From assembly GCF_016920785.2 (NCBI RefSeq), contig NW_024609835.1, positions 28,841,297-28,905,296 on the forward strand: a stretch of 64,000 bases of DNA. The letters are read 5' to 3'. Below the pieces are notes generated by a model. The model made no database searches and was not told the origin of the DNA. It saw only the letters and a program-made list of their open reading frames with translations. The stretch is from Ixodes scapularis (Eukaryota; Arthropoda; Arachnida; Ixodida; Ixodidae). Positions 11,037 to 23,000 of this stretch are shown here, one piece after another. Every line of letters starts with the position of its first letter. Positions within the stretch are counted from its first letter, which is position 1. Position numbers and translations under genes: made by a program.

Positions 11037-14000
11037 CTGCAGTTTGGAAAGGCGAGAGATTAGGGCCGAGAAGCTTTGGGAGCGAAAGCGGAGCCGACGT
11101 GTACATTTTCGGCTATACTGCTGGGCTAAGATTGAAGAATTTGTTGCGCACTTACGCGGTGCATGATGGTCGTTTCGAGAGCGACGGAACTATGGTATCT
11201 TAACAAAAGGAAGGCAGTATAGTCAAGTAAAATGGTGCAGACCCTATTTAACATCAGAATCTTACTACGCCACTAAACAGAAGCCCTCTGGCAAGTGAGT
11301 GTTAAGGCAACTACATTTACTATAAATACATTGCATTTTCATTTTATGAACGAGCCACCATGTCTATATAATACTCTCCCTCAAAGCCCGTGGAAAGCCA
11401 GTGTTTACAACTCACCATAAAGTTTTGCAGGCAGTATACGCTTTCCCATGAGTCTACGAATCCCAGCACCATCGAAGATTTTGTCTTTCGGCGGCTTCGT
11501 AACATTTACCCCATTCGACTAGTACGGTTCATTCGTCCACATATTTAAACTATTTCCCCTTTAGAGACCACGTAAAATGACAAAAACAGACCGCAATGTA
11601 TTCCACGTGGCTCTCAACTCTCGCCTTGTGGTGGTTCCTTCTACTTCGTCCTTGTCTTTGCGCTGCTTTGTTTTTTTCATGTCTCGCAGAGGATGATACT
11701 TTGTTTCTAAAGCTTATACAGTGAAACTTCACTTGAACAAACTTCAAGGGACCTCAGGAAAAAGTTTGTTAAAGTGAAAGTTCACTCAACTGAAATAAGT
11801 ATGTTGCAGCTTGTTATCACAAACTAAAGGAAAAATCGAGTGTTCAAATGATATTTCAACCCATTTATTTGTCACTCTGCTCATTTGCAAGTGTATTTCC
11901 GCCACTTAGCACTTTGTGTAGAATGCAGTAATCTTTTGCTGCACTTGTGCGTTTAGGACTGCGCTGGTCGTGAATTGAGTCACTGTATCCAAGCTCTCAT
12001 GAACCTTCTACGGCACAGCAGTCTGCTGGGCAGCAAAGGCCTTCAGTTTCTCCAAGCACATCAGTGCTTCTTTAGCTGAAATTTTTGCTGCTTCCTCTTC
12101 AAGGGTTGATTCTTCTTCCTCTTCTTCTTCCTGAGGTAGTGCGCTCGCTACAATTTAGAGACAGGCGCTTTCGCTTGGCGCTCACGATTAACCAGCACGC
12201 AATCGCCTTTTCTTGGTGGCTGAAGCTGCGGCTATGGCTATGGCTGTGAAGCCAGCTAAACACGCAAAGTCAGCTATGGCTTCGGCTGGCTACGAGCTTA
12301 TCTAGATAGCCAATCCAGTTCAAAGCTAAAATGGCGGCAAATTATACGTCGCGCGCTTCTCAACGTGAAAATATGCAACAAAACGTGCGGGTTGTACTTC
12401 TTGGAGTGATCAATATGACCCGGAAGATATAGGATGGTGCCGCGGAATAGGTTCGTAGAACTGAAATGCGCATTGCGCTGAATTTCGTTAAACTGAAGGG
12501 CGTTTGCATTGGGTTCAATGGCGCTTCGGCGGGGGATTTAAAAAAGTTTGTAAAACTAAATAGTTTGTTTAAATGACGTTCGTTCAAGTGGTATTTTACT
12601 GTACACCAGAAAACGTGCCTGCGCACTGCGGGACACTGTAAGCGCAAACAAGACTTTGGCGCTTTTCCACGTTTTACTTCGAAAGGGTAATGGTGGGCAT
12701 CATAGTTTACCACTTAGGTTAGTATCTCCATTAAGCATTTTCAAATACTATAGTAGTTCTAATGACAGCCTTTCAATTCTGAGAGAAAAAAAAGCGTCGA
12801 TGGTTTGTCTGCATTAACAGTGTCGCGGAGGTGCTCGTGGCGGGAGGACTCCTGGAGCATGGCGGCCACATACTGCATGCTCGTTGCATAAGCCAACTCG
12901 TGTTGTGACGTACAACTAAGCCAAATCATGCTGCAACATGAAACCCTCACCCGACGGAAACCAGCCCTCGTCGGCGAAAAGCTGCATGACCAGTTGGCGC
13001 CGCTGCTCCAGGGTACGGCGCAGTGACGAGTGGCTCTTCTCCCCGTCGGCCGGTGTCTTTGGGGTTCTTGGTGAGCCCATGTCACCTCCATCCAAGGCAT
13101 CTGCACAGCATTTGGACCAAGGGCAATGCTAGCGTCAACAACAGCGCACAAGGTCACTTTTTAGAGCGAAGCTGTTATGGGCTAGGGTCTGGGGAAAACT
13201 GTGTCCTCACATGTCAACAGAAAATTCCCCATTGGTCGTGGCAAGTATGAATAAATAAAAGGCTCAAAATGCACCTAAGCACTTCTTATGAGTTGTGAAT
13301 GTGAAAGCACGCACGCCGCTCTTCGCTCCCTTCTTTAATACGTGGCGTACAACACGATGACCTTGGGCATGGAACGGTGGGGCTGCTGCCTTGTGGACAC
13401 GCAGCACCATTGGGTGAGCGATTGTTCAAACTGTCGTGTGCCTTGCGGCGCCAGAAAGGAACAGACAGCAACGTAGTTCCCAGCAGAACGAACCCCTTGG
13501 TTTATTCCATGCGCCGTATATATTGCCACGCGCCTACAACCGTAAAGAGGCGAGCGAACGCGGTTATCGGTGATAACACAACAGTGTGATAACACAGTTA
13601 AGATGACACCACACAAACTGACGCGCAGCAACTAATGGGAGCCTCGTCGACGCGTGACAGCCTATGGGACAGAAGTGCCGTTGATTAGCTTTGAGCGTGG
13701 TTTCATTAAGGTGCCATTTTGCATGGTTTCAAAGCTGATGACGTCGGCTCGCTCCATGAGACCAGTTAATGCTTTCGCATTAAAAATAAAAAGAGGGGGC
13801 AACCAGTTCCTTATTGGTCAGAGCAAGTATAAATAAATAAAAATAAAGAGGGAGCAACCAGCATGAGTCAGCTTTCCTTGGCATTATTAGACAGTGAGGT
13901 CCTGATCCCTTGTTATCATCTCCAGGCATCCACCTCGAGGTCGTCCTAAACGACATCCTCGTGGTCATCCTAGAAGTTGTCCTAGGTGTTGTCCTCTAGG

Positions 14001-17000
14001 CCATCCTAGAAGTCATCCTAGAGATTGTCCTAGAAGTTGTCCTTGAGGTCATCCTCTAGGCATCATCCTCGAGGTCAACCTAGAAGTCGTCCTTGATGTT
14101 GTCCTAGACGTCATCCTCTAGGAATCATACTCGAGGCTCACAAGAAGATGGAGGACCAGCTTCGCTGGTCCTCCATTTTCACGTGAAGTGAATGGGCTCT
14201 TCAATTTGTTTTGTTTGAATAGCCAATGTCCTTCTGCCAGTTTGTGGGGAAAATCTGCTGACGTTTTTCAATACCTACGCTAAACAACTTCTGTTTTGCG
14301 GTGATTTAATCTTCGCAAAGTCCACTAACGACAAATAATTATGTTGAGGTAATGTAAGAATACCACATTTATTAGTACAATAGTTGGCATTCATAGACCA
14401 GTTTTTATTGAAAAATTGCATCCCCTGAAAACTATTTTAAAAATGAAATATGTTTACAATTCTCTGTAATGCCGAATTAGAGCACAACCCTTGAGGAGGA
14501 GGGGAGGGTACGAAGAGGAGGCTATGCCCCTATGTACCCTCCCCTCTTCCTCTCCCGCTCCCCAACTATTTAGCAAGAAATTTTTGCTCAATTTCCCACT
14601 AAATGTAGCGAAAATTTCTCCGCTACATTTAGCGGGAAAATATTCCCGCCATATCTAGCGGGAAATTTACCAACTTTTTTCCACTAAATTTAGCGGGAAA
14701 TTTAGCGAAAATTTCCCCGCAAAATTTAGCGGAAAAACTGAATGGGTGCTGAGGCCATGTGACAACAATTTCACCACTAAATATAGCAGAAAACTTTTTC
14801 CGCTAAATGTGACGTGACATCACATTAATTCACATGACGTCACATGTGACGTCACGAGGGTGAAAGTTTTCCGCTAAATTTGGCGGGAAATGGTTTCACT
14901 AAATTTCGCAAGGAAATATTTTTGCTAAATTAGCGGGAAAATTTCCCCGCCAAATTTAGCGAGAAAAAATTTTTCTTTCGTAACATCACACATTTTTATT
15001 CAACCCGGGACGATTTTTCTGCTAAATTTAGCGGGAAGATTTTCCCGCTAAATTTAGCGGAAAAATTTTTCCGCTAAATTTAGCAGGGAAATTTTTTCGC
15101 CAGGTAAAAGCTTTCCCGGGTTGAGTGGCGTTGCGTGTGACATCACGAGGGTAAAATTTTCCCGCTATATTTGGCGAGAAATTTTTCTGCTAAACTTAGC
15201 GGAGAAATTTTCCCGCTAAATTTAGCAGGAAAATTTTTTCGCCAGGTAAAAGCTTTCCCGGGTTGAGTGGCGTTGCGTGTGACATCACGAGGGTAAAATT
15301 TTCCCGCTATATTTGGCGAGAAATTTTTCTGCTAAACTTAGCGGAGAAATTTTCCCGCTAAATTTAGCAGGAAAATTTTACCCTCGTGACGTCACATGTG
15401 ATGTCATTATGGGAAATGTCCCATAATGCAATGCACGGTTACGCCAACGGCGACGCTGCTCAGCCCGGAAACAGGCGCGCAAGAGCTGTGCTCTAAAGCA
15501 TTGCGCTTGGGAAAATCTGATAGTATTAAGCCCACAAAACACCACCATTTACCAGATTTGTCTCGAAAAATGTTTACTCTCGTGGCCTGTCCTGTGCATG
15601 CGGCCTCCTACTCACAATGTATTGGCAAAAGCCACAAGCTGAATGACATAAACTAAGATTAAGTGAACTGCACTCTATTTAGAAGGTCTCGGCATATTAT
15701 GTGCAAATACATGGCAAGTAAGTAGTACTACTCACACTTCGTGTGAGTGGTAGTAGTGACAGCACTGTGGAGGAAGGAACCCGATTAAAAGCTCTAAAAA
15801 AGATTAAAAGTTTCAAAATTGACCCAATATTTATGTCATGAAAGTCAAATCAAATATGGCCCCTCCACCACTGAGAATAATCATTTCTGAGGATCATCAT
15901 CCACAAAAGTTATGATTTATGGACCTCCTGTAGGTTGCAATAAAGATTGGAATGAGACAGGCAGACATCAAGGCACCTTTAGTGTCCACTAGAGTGCAGT
16001 AATGTAGGTCTGTATTGTGTCAGTCATTCATTCAGTCAGTGAGAGGCCCATAAATTGCAATTCTGAATAATATGACAATTCGCAGAAAGCGTTGCTGGAA
16101 GAGAGGTTTTAATTATCCAATTCAAAAGATTCGATTTTTGAAAGTCTACAAGTTGCCATATTCAAGGATGACAATTTTCAGAAGCCATCACAGGAAGCCA
16201 CAGAGGTTGTAATTATCCAATAAAATAAACTTTATTATTCAATGGCTAGAAATTGTTCTTTTCAATGTTAGAAACCGTCACTGGAATTTTCAGAGAAAGA
16301 AAAAGTTTAATTTTTATCTGTCAGTATTTTTATCCCCATAAAGCAAAAGCTTATAACACATTTTGGTATGAACCAATGTAGATGTTTCATAAATGGCAGG
16401 TATTTAAACATGCCACTTTAACAATTCAAAGCTGGAGGCTTAGCAGTTCCCAGTCACGGTTATGATGATGCCAATCTAACAAAATATAAAAAATGAGATG
16501 AACAAAAGATAGGAGCTCCAAACTTAGAAATCACAATAAAACAGAAAAGAAAAACTAGTTCTGATCATCTATTTTGCCACAAACAATTGGTTTTGTTATC
16601 AAAGAAAGCAGCAGAAGGACCATGCTTTCCGAGTTCCTATATTTAACTCATTGAATGCACTAAGTGTTGCAATTAAGGCATTGTCTGAATTTCATTAGCT
16701 ATTAAAAAAATGCAATACTACGATAGAAATTCCTGCATGGCCTATCCTTCATATGAGCTTTATTGATGCATGCTCATAAAGGAACAGATGTTAATGAAAT
16801 ACAATAAAAATATGTGATTTTATACGCAGACAAAAGACAATAAAAGACAAACAAAAAGGCAGCCTTGAAATCCTGAAACCGTGTCCACGGCAGGTGTTGC
16901 TGTCCATCAAAAAATGCATTACAGTGAACTTTGCGTTACTTTATGGCAATGCATTACATTACATCACATGCTATGGCAATTTTGTGAACTTGTTCGTTCA

Positions 17001-20000
17001 TTTTTCTCTTTTATTGATAATTGTCAGTTTTTGTACCACTGTCTGTCAGTTGATGTCTTTCTTTTGCAGTAATTTTATGTTTTTTTTTATTTGTGCTCTT
17101 GAACATTTCGTAACTCTATTGTACAACCTCTACAGTAGTGCCTTAGGGGCAGAGCAGGAATGTGGATAAATATAAATAAAGAAAATAAAGACACTGTGGG
17201 AAGCACACAGAAGGGTATACGTTTGAGACCATGTCTACTTCTTTAGTCTAAAGATTCATTGCGCTCGATGCGAGCTTTGTGAGCATGACGATAAATGAAA
17301 ATGAATTCAACGACACAAGGATTCTCAAACCGTATTCCTAGAGTCCTAGGGGTTCTTCAAAGCGTCCTCGAGGGTCCTCTTAGTTTACCAAGTACCTCGG
17401 CCATCCCAGATCCAAAGTACTGTGTCTTTTCAGCTAAATAAATATTGAAAAGATTTGGGCCATCCAGTGAGGCAACTATTCCAAACGTTTCCTAATACAC
17501 ATGTCATTGTCTACAAGCTCTGTAGACTCCTACGTCGCTTTACTGCATCAATGCCAAAGCCTGGAAAGGTTCCTCAACTATCAATCAAGAGGTAGGTTCT
17601 CCTCAAAATTGAAAAAATTGAGAACTCCTACACTAAGAATCAATTTAACGTACCAATCAAGTTAGATCAGTCACAGGTCAGATGATCCAATGGTATACCA
17701 AGCATACAAACGCAGCACAGCTAGGAGCAAGGAGAAGTAAAGCACGCGCTGCATCACCCAGGGATCCTAGGTTCAATCCCCACCTCTGCCTGTTTTGATC
17801 AAGATGAACATCATACCGGCGTATGGTCGTGGATCACTACCGCATGATGCATCTTAAAGACCCTAAGTTGGAAGTGGTACCGTTAATGTTAATTATTTCC
17901 CTGTAAGAATGTTCGGAAGGTGACCTTGTAGGCAATTTCCGGCGTCGACCGAGGTGTTCCCTTTTTATAAAAGCATACCTGCCAAGTTCGGATAAAATAA
18001 ATCAGGGCGATTTTCTAAGCCTGTGGGGACGGTTGGGAGGCAAAAAAAAAATAAAGTAGAGAAATACTTTTTTTTTTTTTTTTAAACAAATATTGACAAT
18101 GAATTATAAGCAAATATTTACACCTATATTCGCAATAAAGTGGAAATGATTGAGTCACCAAGCTTGGGGGGAGAGTTGAGAGGAAAAAAAAAAAAAAGAA
18201 AGATAGCATTTTTTTTTTTAAAGAAATATTGACAATGATATTAAAGCAAATACAGTTGAACCTCGATGTAACGAAGTCGGTAAAATTCGCAATTTACTTC
18301 GTTACATTGAAATTTCGCTAAATCGAAATTTGGCTTTAGCATGCGAAAAAAAAAATTCCGAAACATTTTACGGGTATGAAAACTCACCGAAAATGACATT
18401 TATTTAGGGGCAAAGTAGTCCGCGAGTTTTGCTTGCGCCTTGTCCGACAGTAGCAGCGGCGTCGGCGGCGTCATACGGCGTTCGAGCGCCCAGAGCGCTT
18501 GCACGGCATCTTGCTGCCCATGCGGCGCCGGGTACCTCCTCAGTACGTCCATTGCGTTGAGCACTTCCCGAGTGCTCGTGATCTCGGCAGTTTCTTCCGG
18601 ATGGCGTCCAAAACGTTTGCTTTCTCATCCAAAGAAAGAATTTTACGTTTCCTTATGGCAGCAAGCACGTAAGTGAACCGCCCGGTTAAAAAATAAAGCT
18701 GTTTAGTTTAGGCGGTGCCAATGTTTCCAACCTACACAGCACTCTTGACCGCACAGTTTACTTGCCCCCTTGCGCCCACAGTGTGCTTGCGCCTTTGCTT
18801 TACATCACGCTCGCAAGACGATAATCGGTCTTTTCGGTCTTCTCCTAGATGGCACTGCCCGTGCGGTCGCGCGGTCGCGCCATCACGTCGCTCCCCCGCT
18901 GAAGTTGGCTCCCGCGCTACCCGCGGTACAGTGGACTATGATGATCAGTGAATGTCAGTGGTGATGCTGTTATGCCGTGTTAACTTTTTGCTCGGCATTT
19001 TCTGGCCAGCCTCGCGGAATCCGCTTTGCCGCATGCCTCGCCGGCGCTACCGGCGCCGCATCCTCGGGCAGCCTAGGAACGTTGGAAGGCCTGTCCCCGT
19101 GAAGTAACCTATCAAGCGCTCGCGTTTGCGCATAATTTTTTTTTTAACCACAATTTTTTTGCGAAGTTGTTTTTTAGAGTTGATTTATTTATTTCCTTCT
19201 ATGGCAATGGCGCTTCGTTATATTGAAATAGCAGCAAAATAGACTTCGTTATATAGGGACTAAAAATACATGGGGTCTATGGGCAAGAAATTATGAAAAA
19301 TAAAATACTTCGTTAAATCGAGGATTTCGTTACATTGAAGTTCGTTATATCGAGGTTCGACTGTACTTACAAAAATATCTGTAATAAAGTGGGAATGCTT
19401 GAGCCACCAAGCTTGCTACACTGTTATTCATGATGGTTGCATGTCTGCCTGACCAAGGTAAACCTGCAACTTCACTGGTACCTTAGACAAGATGTCCATT
19501 AAGATTAAAAACATTTGGGATTATTTATTCTCGCAAAGTAGAAAACATGAAATTAGAAAAGTAAAAACAAAATTGACCGCATCTCCACGTGGTGAATGAT
19601 GTTTATTGGGGCGAAGCTCTGGTGGTGCAGACGCTTAGCCGCAGCAGGCCGAGCCTTTTGTTCGTTTTCATCCATGTCAGAAAGAGAATGTGTGGTATGG
19701 AACGTGGTTATATACGCATTTGAACGCAGCGCCCTCTCGTCTATAAACGTTGAGCCAATGCATGCAAAGTTTAACACAATTATATACGGATTTGACTGCA
19801 GCGCCCTCTCCTGTAAAGACGTTGAGCGGCTACATGCAACATTTCATCCATGACATCCCCAGCTCTTTGGTTACTACCACATCTCGGAGCCCCCTACTCG
19901 TCCCGCAGTCGTGGCCGAGTGGTTAAGGCGATGGACTAGAAATCCATTGGGGTCTCCCCACACAGGTTTGAATCCTGTCGACTGCGCAAACATTTTTTTT

Positions 20001-23000
20001 CATCATTTTTTTTTTTTTTTTTCCTTACACGAGCACGAGGTCCAGCAAGATCGATGTGAGCACGGACGCCGAACAGACAAGGCTAAGGAGCTTCGCCACT
20101 AAAAATAAAAATTGATCGCGTCTCCACGGGGTGAATGACGTTGATTGGGGCGAAGCTCTGGTGATGCTTGTCTGCGTAGATGCTGAGCCGCAGCATGCCG
20201 AGCCTTTCGTCCGTTTTCATCCATGTCAGAAAAAGAATGTGTGGTATGGAATGTGGTTATATACGCATTTGAGCATTTGACCGCAGCGCCCTCTCGTCTA
20301 TAAACGTGGAGTCAATGCATGCAAAGTTTAACGCGATTATATACGCATTTGACCGCAGCACCCTCTCCTGTATAACATTTTTTTTGTTGCTTTACACGAG
20401 CATGTGAGCATGAGCACGAGCACCAGCAAGATCGATGTGAGCACGGACGCCGGACGGACAAGGCTAGACCCTAAGGAGCTTTGCCCCTAAAAAAAAAAAG
20501 ATACTGAGTGCACTAGCTGCCTGCGCTGGCGTCTTGAGAAGTCCGTCTTTTGTCCCTCTTCAAACCAGACCGACGAATTTTGCGGAGCACTCACTTGTGC
20601 TGCAATAATTCTAACGAGTGCGAAAAAATCGGTCAACTCCAAATGTGGTTACAAAGGGAGAATGCGGAACTGGAGGATTCTGCCCGATCCTCTTCGGAGA
20701 ATCGACATCCAGGTCTTACACACAGTGAAAATTTCTCTGCTTAGCTACCTTCTTTTACTGCGGCGCTGTTAAGGGTTGGTTTCCCCAGTTTCGTGTTCGG
20801 TACCAAACAAATGTCGACACAAAACTACACAAAACTCTGGACAGCTACCGCCATCTATCAGCGACGGCAGCAACCTTTCCAGCCTTTCCATCAAGGTGTG
20901 CAATGGTCCAGGGGTGTCCATCGTGTACGTCCCCCCTCGAAGCTCAAGAGAGACATTGAAGCATTCATGATGGACGTCTTCGGCTGGGTCATGCTCGGCA
21001 ACGACACGTCTGCCGTAGTGACGGGTGACTTTAACGTTGACAGTGCATGCCAGCAGAGGAAAGTGGTTCACTTCGTTTATGCTCGAGCACTTCAAGCTCG
21101 CGTGTGTAAACGAACCTATGGCGCTTACGACCAGGCATCGGACGTGCATAGACCTCGCCTTCACGAAGAACGTGCCTGCCGTCAGCGTACACCCTGGGGT
21201 GGTCTACCACAGCGATCACGAGGCAATGGTCACTGTGGTTACGAAATAAATAACAACCCTGGATCGTTATATTATGTGAGATTCTTTAAACGTTCAAATA
21301 ACCAATTGCCCAATCACACCTTAATCCTTACATTTATAAATATGCAGTTGTTACCAGTGTGGTTCTGCCAAAGTGCTCGCCGTTCACTGCTACCCACTGC
21401 TCGCCGCTCGTCGGAGCTATCCACGTGCATCTACCAGTGATGATGTTCCATTTTCCATATTCAGTTGTTTCGAAGCAGTTACGGCTTATACTGCACGCCT
21501 TTCTGTGGCGCCTGCGCTTACGAGCGGCATTGGGTACTACAAAGTGTGGCACATCGCACTAAGCAGAGGAACATTGAGGCATCAATCCATTAGCAATGCG
21601 CTCCTTCTGTCGCCTATTTCAACGTATGAATTTGAATAAATCAATTAATAGGCTGTGATTTCGCTTGTATCGTGTCTCATTTCGAGTCTTTTTCGAAATG
21701 ACATCCGAGTCTTTTTCGTGCCTGCAGACTGTCGCGCACGCTCCAGTCTGCCACGATATGAAACCGCATTGCACTTGCATTTCACCCCTTTCAATACAAA
21801 CATGCCATGAAATCGAACACTGTTGTCCCGCCATCGCCTGGCCAGGAAATACCAAACGCTGAGAGTACTGCGACTTGCACAAAGGTACTTAACTTATGGA
21901 CAGGAGCGCGGTGAAACCTCCTATCAGAAAGTTTAGAACGTGAATGATTCTACTATGATTCCTTTTGTAACAATTATGTGACCACCGAGGGACTGCTAAC
22001 AACCTTCGCACTTGTTCGAAACTCCGGACTGTCTGGACGGACAGCGTACGAGCCACAACCGTCTCCTCGAACGGGGCCGCCCACAGGGCCTGCAGCAGTC
22101 GGCAGAGCGCCACTCGGAAAGCTCTAGATGGCTCAATCCAGCCAGCCAACCAATTAGCCACAGCCTCTCTAGACGGCTCGATTCAGCCAGCCAGCCAGAC
22201 AGCCAGCCAACCAACCAGCCAGATACAGTCAAACCCACTTATAACGAACGTGATAGTTCCGCGAAAAGTGGTCGTTTTATCAGTAGTTCGTTATATCTGG
22301 ACTTCCCTTTAAAACGTTATAAATAAGGAAAATGAAGCTGGTATAGGTAGTTTCACTCTGCCAGCTCTTTACTTAAAGAAACTGTTTGCACGATATTAAC
22401 GGGCCCCCAATTCTAACGCGATTGCAGATTTAGCTTTCAGATAAATAAAAAGTAAATTGCTGCCGATTCTACTGCACAAGGAAAATAATGGACATTGACC
22501 ACATACCTCATAGAACAGATTTAATGAAACGCACCACACCGCAAAAATAAATGCCGAGCACTAGCCCGACGATGGTTCTTCGCTGTCTACAGAGATAATT
22601 AATACTTGCTTTGGTCTAAAACGTTTTAAGTGCCGTGCTTCTTGCGCATGTACGAGTGCGCGGCCGTGGCCTCTGGCAGGGTCGTCTTTCAAACAACACT
22701 TTGCGAGCTCGTCGGGTGGCAGGGATTGCGAGCCACGCAGTGCTGCTCCGTTGTCATCTTTTTCCGCCAGCGTGATGCCCTTTCGTTTAAACAAAGCCTC
22801 TTGGTGGATTTTTTTTTTTTTTTTTCCATCTTAAAACGACAGACACGAGTCTGTAGATGCGAGAGAATGTGCATGATACCAAAATGGCGAACGTAAACAA
22901 ACTGTAACAATGGCGATGGGGCTAACCAACTTGTACCGAGCATTGAGCTCTTCTTGAGCTGCATACAGTTCGCATAGAACGAACGCGAACAAACGAACAC

